Assembly: GCA_963924555.1 (NCBI GenBank)
Contig: OZ004592.1
Location: forward strand, 6,076,001-6,140,000
Direction: 5' to 3'
Source of the DNA: Crambe crambe
Taxonomy: Eukaryota; Porifera; Demospongiae; Poecilosclerida; Crambeidae
DNA length: 64,000 nucleotides
Both the position numbers and the translations under genes were made by a program. The notes below the pieces were generated by a model. It made no database searches. It was given only the letters and a program-made list of their open reading frames with translations, and was not told where the DNA came from. Shown in pieces: positions 23,247 through 46,629 of this stretch. Numbering within the stretch: position 1 is the first letter of the stretch; each line of letters starts with the position of its first letter.

Positions 23247-23801
23247 TAGGGTAGGTGTGGGTATTATGAGTCAGCTAAGTATTGTTGCTCTTTTCTTGGA
23301 AATGGACTATCTTAGAATCCTGAAAATTGCTCCAGATATAAAATAGGTTATGTAGAACTAATGTGTGGAGAAAGTAATGCATCTTGTAAATAGGAGTTAT
23401 GATCTTACATGACACACTCAGGAAGGTATTATGAGTCATAGGTATGAATTATGAGTCGCTGGCTTGATTTTTGCCTCTAAGAATTGATAATGTAGCTAAG
23501 ATTTCTACAAAACAAAAATAATAACCTTAGATTACTTTAAAATTCATTTTTTACTCCATCTTGTAGCATCATTGGTTCCCTGCGCTTTTTTTATTCAGAT
23601 TGGTCACGATTATACCCATTTTTAAACTTCTTATTTAAGATTATGTTTATGCATGAATAAGGCATTTTTCTGGATGATTTTATTTGATCAAAAGACCAAA
23701 AAAATTATTAAGTTTTCATATCTAAAGTATCAACTCTTGTAGATTATTATCAAGTAGTGAACCCATAATAGGGACTGACTCATAATACCCACACCTACCC
23801 T
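23247..23801. mobile_element. MITE with 27-bp perfect TIRs
   Basis: AGGGTAGGTGTGGGTATTATG..., continuing AGTCAG, at 23247-23275 is exactly inverse to the end at about 23773-23800 (CTGACTCATAATACCCAC...). The interior is AT-rich and non-coding. Flanks allow either a TA duplication (tc1/mariner-like) or AGT (3 bp), depending on where the TIR is taken to begin. Confidence 0.75.
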
Positions 23802-23862
23802 AGTGGGTTGGCCGGCGAGGTCCGAGGACTCAGGTTCGAGCCCCAAATCAATTAGGTTTTTT
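23802..23862 (+). repeat. Possible tRNA-like (SINE-type) remnant beside the MITE
   Basis: GGTTCGAGCCCC at about 23831-23842 matches an RNA polymerase III B box, with a T-run about 20 nt downstream. Joining across the MITE gives GTAGTCATGCAGTAGTGGG, which could hold a degenerate A box. So a tRNA-derived sequence may have been split by the insertion. There is no full cloverleaf, so this is weak. Confidence 0.25.
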
Positions 23863-24169
23863 TCTTTTTCTTTCTCAATTATTAACTGTGATGCATACCT
23901 TGACATAATGTGACGTAGTGCGTATGTACGCACTGACAAGCACATTATTATATAGATTAGCAACTCTGCATCAATTTTTGTGATCACTTACTTGTGCATG
24001 CAAATCTATCTGAGCCAGAAAGTAATTATTATATTGTGTAGTATAATTATTGTGTAGTAGCCTTCTCGACTGATGAATAAGGAGAGGAAGAAGAGTCCAT
24101 CACATCACTAGTAGCATGCACTGTATGTATTGCACATTATCACTGTATGTTCTGTAATAATTATTAGAT

Positions 24170-24430
24170 TTAAGCGCGCGCGCGTTGACTTCATAACACG
24201 GATTGCCCGTGGAATTGGTTCCGTTTCCAATCCCGGGGCGGTAATATACTATCTATGATTATGCAAAACTAGGATATCGATTTTTCATGTTGCAGACCCT
24301 ACTGTTGAGCAATCACAAACCCAGGATTTGAAGGTGTGGCTGCTTAAGCTTCAACCCCCTCTACTTAAAACAGGTGCAAATTATGCAAAACTAGGATATC
24401 GATTTTTCATGTTGCAGACCCTACTATTGT
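24170..24430. repeat. Element end related to the 2.9-5.2 kb family, plus duplicated block
   Basis: CCGTTTCCAATCCCGGGGCG with ACTATCTATG ending at 24257 resembles the right TIR of the elements at 2927-5206, suggesting a diverged member. Directly after it, a block of about 50 nt (ATTATGCAAAACTAGGATATC, then GATTTTTCATGTTGCAGACC) occurs twice (24258, 24375). The whole stretch is the inverse of 18915-19060. It ends about 30 bp before the receptor gene's start codon, so it probably contributes to that promoter region. Confidence 0.55.
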
Positions 24431-24457
24431 GTAGCTAGATACCTCTTTGTAGACTGA

Positions 24458-26662
24458 ATGATGTATTGCTATAGAATGCTAATAGTTTTCATCTCATTGT
24501 GCTGTTGCATGTGTTCAAGAGTATCATCTGGACATCGCACTCCACTCTATGTTCTAGCTCTACACTCCCTATGTAACTCCAAGTCTTCCCTTAATGATCC
24601 GGTCCAACTGGCTGCTGAACTGATCAACAACAGGTCTGACATACTAAATGGCTATGAAATACATGTCATCTGGAATACTGGGAATTGTGATGCTATTTCT
24701 TCACTGATACAGTATGTTTCTAGCATTACTCTGAAATGCCCTCTAGTTGGCATTATAGGACCAACTCGACCTTCTATAGTGGAAATTATTGCCTCACTGA
24801 CTGAAAAACAAGAGCTAGCACTGATTAATATACATGCAAGTAATGATCTCAAATTTCAGGATGATGAAGAGGGCTTAGGGTTTCAGTTTTCTTTTAGCAT
24901 GCTTGATTCTGCTGAAACGTTGGTGGACGTTTGCTTGGCTCTCATTGCAAATAGCTCCTGGTCACGAGTGAGAGTTTTACATGACCAGCAATTGCAATTT
25001 AATAGTATTCGATTGAATGATGAGTTTGGAAGATTGAGGGTAAACTTCACCATCGCTGTAATATCAGAAAACTACATTTCCTTAGAGAGATGTTCTCAAG
25101 TTCATGTTATTTTTGCTAATGAACGGCTAATAAATTCTGTACTGTGTGAATCAGTTCGCATGAATTTAACATTTCCAACATATCAGTTCATATTCATCAT
25201 TCCCTCATTTATCACTGATCTGCCACCAGTTAAGATTTACTCCTGTACTGCTGAAGAGCTATCTCTGGCACTCTATGGTGCCATAATTCTCCAATATCAA
25301 TCCTCATTTTTGGATCCAAATTCCGTTTCCCTATCAGGACTCTCGTATTCTCAGTTTGAAAATTTGTACATTCAATCTAACAAATTGGATCCCAACACTC
25401 CTCTTCTCTTTGACGCCATGTGGGCTCTATCTTTGGCCCTTAATAGTTCTGTAGGGAGCCTGAGAGAGAAGTTGAATGTAAGCTTAGAAGACTATACCCA
25501 TGGAGACTCTGAATCCACTACTGTCATTAGTGAGCATCTAATGAATCTAAGTTTCTATGGTATCTCGGGTAAAGTGGATTTTAGAGAGTCTTCTGGATAC
25601 AACAATCATGATGTTACCATATATCAATTCTTGAACAATGGGACGTCTACATCTCCTCTGCCGAGACTGGTAGCCATTTTCTTTGTTGAAAATTACACCC
25701 TGTATTACACACCGCTATTGCAATCAACAGTAGACTTCACCTGTCGCATTGTTGACATCCTAACTCCACCTAAAGCGATTGCCACCATTGTTTTTATAAT
25801 CTTAGCTTTTCAATCGGTCTCCCTCCTCATCAAAAACACACTCACGTTATACTTTCATAACAGGAAGTCTGTGAGGGCTTCAAGTTACAAGTTGAATCAA
25901 CTGGCTTTCATTGGCTGTTACTTCTTGATCGTTGCTTCACTTGCTAATTTGTGCTTGAGTGTCTACCCTGATGTTATTCCATACCAAACTGTTTGTGATC
26001 TATGGCATGCCCTGAACTCCTTTGCTCCAATGGGACTCACTCTTATATTCGGTAGTTTGTGTGTCCGTACTTGGAGAACGTATCGAATCTTCATTCATTT
26101 CCGAAAACCTGGACGATTTTTGTCAGATTATCTCCTCTTAGGTGTAGTTTCATTATTCCTAGCCATTGATTTGGTGATGGTAGTGCTCTGGAGAATCCTA
26201 GATCCTTTTTTACCTGACCATGAAAGAACACCCCTTGAAGACTCAAACAAGCTTGAACCCGAGATAACACAGTTAATTTGCACACAAAGACATTCCCTAG
26301 TCTACCTATATTTGCTCTTAGCCTTCAACTTGATTCTCATGGTGTTATGTATGGTATTTGCCATCCTAACACGCAGCAAGTACAACAGTGTCTATCAAGT
26401 GAAAAACACTCTCCGTGCTGTGTATCTAACCTTTGCGGTCATAATGATAGGGTTTCCCATCTACATGATCCTCCTCCTTGTCAATATCTCTATTTTCGGA
26501 ATCACAGTTCGCTTCATGACTCTATGTGTTGCATTTCTGGTCATTCTAAAAGTGGTTTCAGTCTGCATCCTTACTCCACCTCTGCTTCCAGTCATTGTGG
26601 ATGCACACAAGACAAAGCCTGTGGTTGTTGTTCTCTTAAAAATCATTTTACTAGTACCATAA
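24458..26662 (+). CDS. GABA-B-receptor-like class C GPCR (intronless)
   Basis: A 734-residue protein encoded in one exon. Residues 1-25 form a signal peptide. About 30-410 form a periplasmic-binding-like (ANF receptor) ligand domain with several N-glycosylation sites and VGIIGPTRPSIVE. About 430-715 hold seven membrane segments. FGSLCVRTWRTYRIF at the end of TM3 and HNRKSVRASSYKLNQL after TM1 are typical of GABA-B receptors. There is no cysteine-rich domain, which also fits GABA-B rather than mGluR or calcium-sensing types. The cytoplasmic tail is only about 20 residues and has no coiled coil, so pairing as in GABBR1/2 cannot be assumed. The ligand is unknown. The intronless structure may mean origin by retroposition followed by family expansion. 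Two ATGs (24458 and 24461) open the frame. Confidence 0.88.
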   Translation: MMYCYRMLIVFISLCCCMCSRVSSGHRTPLYVLALHSLCNSKSSLNDPVQLAAELINNRSDILNGYEIHVIWNTGNCDAISSLIQYVSSITLKCPLVGIIGPTRPSIVEIIASLTEKQELALINIHASNDLKFQDDEEGLGFQFSFSMLDSAETLVDVCLALIANSSWSRVRVLHDQQLQFNSIRLNDEFGRLRVNFTIAVISENYISLERCSQVHVIFANERLINSVLCESVRMNLTFPTYQFIFIIPSFITDLPPVKIYSCTAEELSLALYGAIILQYQSSFLDPNSVSLSGLSYSQFENLYIQSNKLDPNTPLLFDAMWALSLALNSSVGSLREKLNVSLEDYTHGDSESTTVISEHLMNLSFYGISGKVDFRESSGYNNHDVTIYQFLNNGTSTSPLPRLVAIFFVENYTLYYTPLLQSTVDFTCRIVDILTPPKAIATIVFIILAFQSVSLLIKNTLTLYFHNRKSVRASSYKLNQLAFIGCYFLIVASLANLCLSVYPDVIPYQTVCDLWHALNSFAPMGLTLIFGSLCVRTWRTYRIFIHFRKPGRFLSDYLLLGVVSLFLAIDLVMVVLWRILDPFLPDHERTPLEDSNKLEPEITQLICTQRHSLVYLYLLLAFNLILMVLCMVFAILTRSKYNSVYQVKNTLRAVYLTFAVIMIGFPIYMILLLVNISIFGITVRFMTLCVAFLVILKVVSVCILTPPLLPVIVDAHKTKPVVVVLLKIILLVP

Positions 26663-26755
26663 CTTAATTAAACCAACAAACATTATGTCAACAGACCTTA
26701 CTATGCACCCCATATACTATTACCAATTTGCATCATATAAAATTGTATTGCTATA

Positions 26756-26761
26756 AATAAA
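26756..26761 (+). terminator. Poly(A) signal AATAAA of the receptor gene
   Basis: AATAAA lies 94 nt after the receptor stop codon and before the convergent adaptor gene. Confidence 0.6.
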
Positions 26762-26837
26762 TTCTGAGGAAAATTACATTAAAAAAAAAGGATTACATCA
26801 AAATGAGAGCTATTATGTGCTATGTACAACAAATATC

Positions 26838-26843
26838 TTTATT
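26838..26843 (-). terminator. Poly(A) signal of the adaptor gene
   Basis: TTTATT on the + strand (AATAAA on the coding strand), 24 nt beyond the stop codon at 26867. The two convergent genes therefore have very short or overlapping 3' UTRs. Confidence 0.6.
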
Positions 26844-26866
26844 AAAACTGTTAAAACTGACTAAAT

Positions 26867-39716
<12,850 letters not shown>

Positions 39717-41917
39717 TGCTAGGACTTCAGCCAAGTGGCCTGGTTAATTGTTTTAAGTATCCCCGTGAAACTAAATAAAAGATCATGCATACAATATAGT
39801 TTAAAGTAGTGAAGGGACTAGCATTCTTCTTTTTAGCTGAATACATTGTGGTTTGGTTATAGATTGAGAAACAGGTAACTGTGAAACTGATCCCACGTAT
39901 CAATAACAGACAACGATTGCTTAACCCCTTGCTACGCATACACACATTAGGTTGTTATTGCCATCATTATTAAAAGGTAATGATCAGAGACTTAACTGTT
40001 AGACAGCTCCAATAACAATGCCAAATCATAATACATTCATTTTCATTTTAATAGCATTGTCTTCTGTATTACATTCCTTTCATATGTCAAGTCAGAAAAG
40101 ATGGGAAGCTGACACTGCATCTCAAATGCTCATTCATAGCTTCTGCTTTCTGTTGTTTAAGGAGTCTTAAAAATGTCCCAAGAATAGAGATTGATAGTGT
40201 CAACATTCTAGAAGTATGATGGAATATTTTCCTTAGTATATTCAATGGACTGTTGAGTCCATTCATGCACTCTTACTTTTCAGGAATTAAAACACAGAGA
40301 ATGCTCATTAATTTTATCAATCACACAAGTGGGTGTGTAATGGAGAATGCATTATTGTGTGTATGTATGTATGTATGTATGTACTGAGGAATAAGAGCCT
40401 TCAAAACAAAGCATTATAAAAGCTATAGGTTAGCAATTATCACTGCTAGGAGAATAATCATTCACTTTAATCTAAAATGAGTCACCTCTTCTGTGTAAAC
40501 TTTACTCTATCTCATGGGCCTTATATGTACTAACCACTTCTTTTTCCACTTCAGGACAGTAAAAATAAACAGTTTTAGCCAGAGGATATCTGCATAGCAA
40601 CAATAATATGGAACTAACTTGAATCATTTTCCATTGCAGCATATGTTGTGCATTTGCAGTGTATACTTTAGCATGGTGAAGCTGGATTGTACACAAGACT
40701 CGTTATATGAGTTTTTCTTCGGACAAGAAAGGTATACATGTCTACCATTAGGTGGTGAGATAGCGTTTATCTAAACACATATAGAAGTAAAAATAACCTC
40801 ACAACGCAAAATGTACCCATTAATACACACATACACGCTTTCTGTCGCTAAAATTTAATAAATCGCCATGTTGTTTTTATAGCTAAATGCCTCCAGCTTC
40901 CTCCCAGGAGGAACTTCTACCCAGGATTTCCTATTAAATAATTAACGACATGTTTCTTACCCATGCAGAAAGACCCTGAAACTGTAATCACTAAGTGTGT
41001 GGTGGTATTCCATCAAACTCAATCCTTTTATACATACATTTCCAAGTAATGGTCTGATTTAAAGGCGTTGACACATTCAAGCTTATGAAAGTGGCCTACT
41101 TAGAGTTTCCTGGCAATTCTAATACACGTCATCAAGTACATGGTCAGCACAGCATATATTAATCATTAGTCATCACACTTAAATGGACGCAATACAGACT
41201 TCTAAAGTCTAAGCATCCTGGTGGTTGGACGAAAATCAGTCCAAGTTTCACTGAGCATAATAGATGAAACAATCCCACTCTAAAGATACTAAATAAGCTT
41301 ATGCAACTCTACTCAGTCTCTCAGTCTATCCCCAAGAGGGAAGTGTATGTAAACCCAATATTATTAGGTATCTCCATGGTGTGAATGAATAACTGTAAAG
41401 GTGGCTACCAGCAACCCATGCAGAATGTTTCCATGCTGGATTTGCACTATTATTTAATAGCAGACACATTAACACTGTGTCAGTGGACCAGTCAAAAGGC
41501 TTACAGACAGAACATCAATCCGAACTGTTGTTTTGCTAGCCATCGAGTCGATGGGTGGGAAACAGAGCAAACAAGAACAAACAATAGCTACCTTAGTGAT
41601 AGGGAATTGTTTGCCCTTGCGCAGCATTCTGAGACTAGGCCCAGTGCCATAACATACAAACACTCACTATTAATGAGAGCTCCGGCCGATTCAATCTCTC
41701 GAAGTGGGTTCGTTTGGTGTTCTCTGCAGATCCTTTGCCCTATCTACAAGCCCTAAAACTCCTACGCGAATTCTAATTTTAGCACCTCAAGTAATTAGCG
41801 CTTATGATCATTTCGACCCTTTACTTGTTTAATCATGGAATGTTTTTATACCTCAAATATATTTGTGGAGTACTGTAGTACTGTAGTTTGTGTGTGGCAG
41901 TTTATCTGCTGTTATTT
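39717..41917. other. Intergenic spacer, 2.2 kb
   Basis: AT-rich, with a (GTAT)n run near 40357-40382. No gene is supported. A 123-residue open frame at 41385-41756 (+) has no recognisable content. On the - strand, 41676-41760 looks like a possible untranslated first exon of the adaptor gene (a GTGAGTG donor at about 41669-41675), which I cannot confirm. Confidence 0.5.
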
Positions 41918-44900
41918 TTATTTATGTGGTGTTTCCATGATGGGCATAGCATATGAGTCATATTCTCTCCCTCTATCCACCACGTTAAAAAGCTCTTCAT
42001 CTGAGCTCTCCCCTCTTCCTTCAACTCTATTATCTGCCACAGTCGCCCTACGATTCCTCAGAATGAAGCTGATTTGCATACATTTTGGGAGTTTAGTATA
42101 GCAGTGATAGATCAGTACCAAGAAGGTTACCACCATTGCTGATCCAATCGACATGCACATGGCTGCATATTGGTTCCCATTTGAAAGCCGATTGTAAAGA
42201 GTGACCAAAGCTAAGACCCCCAGATTGAAGAGAAAGAAACTCTCGAGAGCTGATAGGAGCCAGATTTTGTAAACACCACCAGACTGCCACACCAGTGCCA
42301 CCAGGAGGTAACAAACTACAGAGATTGCAAAGAGATTGATGTTGGTATCTCCCAAGGCATTCACAGCTGTGAGAGTGGAGAGGAGAACTCGAGCAAGAAG
42401 TAGTACACCAGTCCAACACCTGTACTTATCCTTGTATGGACCAAGATAAGCATCAAAGAGGGGCTTTAGTCTCTGGACCCAAGAGAACACCTTATAGTGT
42501 GTTTTGGATTGGAGCCAAGGTCCAAAGAGGATTGAGAGTGTGTATGGGACGAGCAACAGTACCAGGGCAGCTGCTGTCACTAGGAAGAGGATGACATGCT
42601 TACCACTGAGGTAGCGGATATTTCCATTTCTTAACCACACTACGACTTCTTCTCCATCACTTGCACTCACAATCGTAAAAGATAAGCCAGTGACTATGGC
42701 TCGTTGAAGTTTTGTATATGAGAGAAGAAATAAGGTAGCCAAGACAGGCACTATGTTACTTCCACACAATCGGTTCACAATCTTGAAGTATCTGCTTGCT
42801 ATTATGATGAGAATAGCTAGCAGCCATATATAGAAGGGAAAGATGAACTGAAGCCAAGCCATGACGTACGAGTTCAGACCATTGAAAAAACACATATTCA
42901 CTCCCAAGTCTAAGTTGATCCATGCTATGAAGACAGATAGCACGCTGTTGTTGAGGCTGGTTGGAAATAGTATAGTTTGGCTCTCTCTGACAACATTGGC
43001 AAAGAAGAGGAGACCATTGATGGTGCCGGCTGAGACTGTTATATTGGTTATGGAGAGGAAGATTACTAATAATATTCCAGCCAATGCAAATGGAATGAGG
43101 AGGAGAAGATAAACATTGGAACACTGTCTGCATTGCGACCCCCCAAGTGTCAAACTGTAGCCAGGTTTGCATGCCCCACAGAGCATGCCCGAACGGTTGT
43201 GGGCACACAGTGCATCTGAATTGTTCAATGAAAAGTCAAACTCACCCTGCTTGCAATAATCAAAGGGGCAGTGGGGATGAGTAAGGTAAACGATATGAGA
43301 AGTGTTTCTTTCTTCTCCTGTGGCCACTTGTGACTTTGTCCCAATCCAAAGGGAGGATTTGTGATGTACTAGTTCAGTATTGATGGAACAGTTGATCTCC
43401 AATTCTCTTAGAGATGGTGCACAGTCGCATACATTGTAATACGATAGTTGAAATCCAATAGGACAGGGAAGAAGATTGACTTTGATGTATATTGGTACAA
43501 AGATATTGCTTTCCACCAGCTCGTTGAAATTATTGTACCACCTAAAGTTGTGTTCCAGCACCCTCTTGTTTATGTGCTGCATCTGATCAGATTTCTCAAC
43601 AGTCAAAACTATGATTTCATTTTCACTGCTGGAGCGGATGCTTAATGTCAAGTCATTACATGCTCTTCCACTTTCCTGTACAATGGAAACATCAGGAATT
43701 ATCCCTATTGAGTTCTCACTTGAATTTAATGGCAGAACACTTGCATATATGGCACTGGGAACACCGAGAGAGAATGTAGCATTTACTATTTGACCAACAG
43801 CTAGCACAGGTACATTGAACTCCTTCCCTGGATAAGTGTTTACTGCTTTAGTGAATATAAAACAATCTGGACTCATCTCGGCAGAACAGTGGCAGACACG
43901 CGAGGGATTTGATGAGATATCGATGGAATAATTAGCAGGAGAGACACTAATTTCATCCATTACTCTCCATCCTTGGGTATATATTCCTTCCACTTGACAC
44001 AAATTCAGAGTTCCTCCATATAAATCATTTCCTGATGTCCTTGCTGAATTGTTATTGAATTTGAACCCCACAATCCATTGGCTGTATAGGTATGCTCTTC
44101 TGAGCTGGAAAAAGCACTTTGATGGACTTATGGTCTCTGCAGTTTTGGCTACAAAGAGACCTCCACCTACATTCTCTGCAAAGTTGCTTTCAAGTTTCAG
44201 CAACGTAGTGGGTAGTTGCAAATAGATGTACGAGACACCGTAGAGAGCCATTCCTGCACCATTGTACGCCCTGTTCCCCACGATTGAAGTTGTACCCTTA
44301 AAGAACACCTCACTCCTGTCAACAAGCAGTCCCATTCCTGTATTGTTTGCAAATGTGCAGTTTTCAATGGTTATGTTGGCCATGCCTATCAAACTAACTG
44401 CACTCATTTTGAAGTGTTCAAAGGCAGTACTCGTGTTATTGGTGAATTTTGAATCCTTGATTTCAAACATTATTTTCTCCAAATTGTCCTGATGTTCATA
44501 GAGACCAATGACTTCACTATAAAAGGCAGCCCCTGATCCTCCAATGTTGTTGGTGACTTTGGTGTTCCTCACTGAGATGAAATGTGGAGTGCTGAACTTG
44601 TCCATAAAGAAAGTAAATGCTAGTGCATTCGAAGGAACCTTCAGAAGAGGGTGGTCACTTTCCAACCCTCCATTTCCACTGAACTCAGAGTCAACAATCT
44701 CAATAACAATAGGGTTTTTGCCCCTATAGAAGCCAAAATAATCTGAAGAAGAATATTGGAAACCAGCTCCACCATGGTATGATAGTAAATTATATTTGCA
44801 GTGACATTTCTCCACTATCACATGATTTGGACTTTGCGAGGCGGATCTAACTGATATTGCTGGGGTTCTTGCTGCTATATTGTGCGTTGCTGCAACACCC

Positions 44901-45649
44901 AGTAAGTGCACCATTACAGCAAAATGACTCTGCATCAGCAATATGGATAACCCAGAACCACTGCAGTGAAGACTCCAACACTGGCTGTACATGAACTGAG
45001 AATCGATAATGGTGATATTGTTGCGAATATGAAACTTCCAGGCCATGGAATTGGAAGCAGTATCTTGATACTGCAGCAAGACCCCACCACCGTCTGAAAA
45101 GTTCGTGAACCTGGAATTAGATATGGTTGAATTTCCCAAGATATTGCAACCAGATATTCCATATCCTCTTCCTCGTTGTATCACAGTTCTTTCCAAGACA
45201 AGATCCTCCAAATTCACAAAGAGGAATGTGAAGAAATGTGATGAAGAGAATGGTTTGGATAAAAAGTTGGATGCATCAGCACCGCAGTTGGAAATTTTAA
45301 AGTTATGAATGGTCAATCCTTCAATGTCATGAAATACAAACCCAGAATTATTTCCAATACAGAGTATTTCTATTGCATTTGAGGCCAAGGCAGTCTGGAT
45401 GGTGATGTTACTAACATTATTGATGACAAGGCTAGAATTTGGCTCCATGGTGTATTGTCCAGGGTAGAAATTGATGATTGTATTTGATCTGATGAGAGTG
45501 CTGGCATTGGATACGAGTTCTGGGAGTGTTAAGCACTCTGCAGTATGCAGCTGGTTCAAATTCAGCTGGCAGATATTGAGTTCTTGTATTTTGCCATCAA
45601 TTTGCTGGAAATGCAGTAAAATAAAGTATACTATCCAGTAGACCTTCAT
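41918..45649 (-). CDS. Beta-helix extracellular domain plus multi-membrane-segment protein (intronless)
   Basis: A 1243-residue protein in one exon. It has an N-terminal signal peptide (IVYFILLHFQQIDG). About 600 residues of Asn/Ser-rich repeats follow, each with a pattern such as ITIENCTFANNT, FEIKDSKFTNNTS or ISNSRFTNFSDGGG, as in right-handed parallel beta-helix (polymorphic-membrane-protein-like) folds, with many N-glycosylation sites. A short Cys-rich stretch (CAHNRSGMLCGACKPGYSL, CRQC) comes before about eight to ten hydrophobic segments (YLLLLIPFALAGILLVIF, WLQFIFPFYIWLLAI, VPVLATLFLLSYTKL and others) and a short acidic tail. I associate this architecture with expanded gene families in sponges and other early-branching lineages; its function is not known to me. 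Adhesion or pattern-type recognition is a guess. Other readings such as an adhesion GPCR are less likely: no GAIN/GPS site is visible. Confidence 0.8.
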   Translation of the reverse strand: MKVYWIVYFILLHFQQIDGKIQELNICQLNLNQLHTAECLTLPELVSNASTLIRSNTIINFYPGQYTMEPNSSLVINNVSNITIQTALASNAIEILCIGNNSGFVFHDIEGLTIHNFKISNCGADASNFLSKPFSSSHFFTFLFVNLEDLVLERTVIQRGRGYGISGCNILGNSTISNSRFTNFSDGGGVLLQYQDTASNSMAWKFHIRNNITIIDSQFMYSQCWSLHCSGSGLSILLMQSHFAVMVHLLGVAATHNIAARTPAISVRSASQSPNHVIVEKCHCKYNLLSYHGGAGFQYSSSDYFGFYRGKNPIVIEIVDSEFSGNGGLESDHPLLKVPSNALAFTFFMDKFSTPHFISVRNTKVTNNIGGSGAAFYSEVIGLYEHQDNLEKIMFEIKDSKFTNNTSTAFEHFKMSAVSLIGMANITIENCTFANNTGMGLLVDRSEVFFKGTTSIVGNRAYNGAGMALYGVSYIYLQLPTTLLKLESNFAENVGGGLFVAKTAETISPSKCFFQLRRAYLYSQWIVGFKFNNNSARTSGNDLYGGTLNLCQVEGIYTQGWRVMDEISVSPANYSIDISSNPSRVCHCSAEMSPDCFIFTKAVNTYPGKEFNVPVLAVGQIVNATFSLGVPSAIYASVLPLNSSENSIGIIPDVSIVQESGRACNDLTLSIRSSSENEIIVLTVEKSDQMQHINKRVLEHNFRWYNNFNELVESNIFVPIYIKVNLLPCPIGFQLSYYNVCDCAPSLRELEINCSINTELVHHKSSLWIGTKSQVATGEERNTSHIVYLTHPHCPFDYCKQGEFDFSLNNSDALCAHNRSGMLCGACKPGYSLTLGGSQCRQCSNVYLLLLIPFALAGILLVIFLSITNITVSAGTINGLLFFANVVRESQTILFPTSLNNSVLSVFIAWINLDLGVNMCFFNGLNSYVMAWLQFIFPFYIWLLAILIIIASRYFKIVNRLCGSNIVPVLATLFLLSYTKLQRAIVTGLSFTIVSASDGEEVVVWLRNGNIRYLSGKHVILFLVTAAALVLLLVPYTLSILFGPWLQSKTHYKVFSWVQRLKPLFDAYLGPYKDKYRCWTGVLLLARVLLSTLTAVNALGDTNINLFAISVVCYLLVALVWQSGGVYKIWLLSALESFFLFNLGVLALVTLYNRLSNGNQYAAMCMSIGSAMVVTFLVLIYHCYTKLPKCMQISFILRNRRATVADNRVEGRGESSDEELFNVVDRGREYDSYAMPIMETPHK

Positions 45650-46629
45650 ATTGTAGTGGACTTGTTGGTGTTGCTAAGTAGCTCTGCTCTCACCAAATAG
45701 CTTGCAGTTGCTAGTAGAATGAATCTGTTTCAGCTTTTATACAAGCTCTCAATGAAGCCATTATTATTTCTGATGGTCAAAAGTGGGTAATTTTCTCAAA
45801 GTCAAAATTAGCAGTATTTACACTAGGGAGAGGCTCACCTAGCAACAGTGATTAGCAACAGTGATAACTTGGAATGTTGTACTATTTCACTAACTTTGTT
45901 TAATAAGACTAGCTTTCAACACCTTTTGTTACCCAAATATGGATGTGAAAAGCTGCTGGTATATATTGACTGGCTTCCACAGCAAGTTGAATTGGAACTG
46001 TATATCCAAACCACTAAGAACACTGACTGCATGCACTGCAAAGTTGATGATAGATGATATCATTACTAATGCTAGGGCTACATTATATTAGTCCTTAAAC
46101 AGAGTTATTATACAGTCTGAGAGACCACCCTAAAATCTGGGGGAAATGGTCTTCTAGGATGGGTATTGATTGGTGGCCAACTCCTGTCTCTGTATGAATT
46201 GCAAGGTTTTGTTCTTGCCCATGAAACACCAGAATTATAGTATAATTAATAATCAATTGTATTCACAAGTAGCTATAGTGTGGTCTAGCTAGTTAGCAAA
46301 GTAACCCATACAACTGCCTCCTGTTATGTATCTAGCGTGAATAGGAAATGCTACAGGAAGATTGCAGAATGATTGCACCAAGACTTAATTAGCTTATTAT
46401 CATCATCACTATTTGTGGTTTAATTGTGTTTCCTGTATGCTGACTATATTATTGATGTCTCATGCCATGTGATTGAGTTGTATCTTATCATTGACTATTA
46501 TTGAGTTGTTGACTTGACCGGTATCTATTTCACAAAAAGCTCGTGCATCGCCTTCTTTATAATTATGGACTTAATAAACCCAATACTCTTACTGTGTACA
46601 CTATTGTATTGTTTACTGACCTCAAGCAC
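45650..46629. other. Intergenic spacer
   Basis: About 1 kb of AT-rich sequence upstream of the beta-helix gene. It should contain that gene's promoter. No TATA box or other element stands out. Confidence 0.5.

Noticed and set aside
41385-41756. 123-residue + strand open frame
   Set aside because: No domain, no homology I recognise, no splice or promoter context; likely chance.
42093-43208. - strand frames of 108 and 150 residues inside the beta-helix gene
   Set aside because: They overlap the 1243-residue gene in another phase and have atypical composition; shadows.
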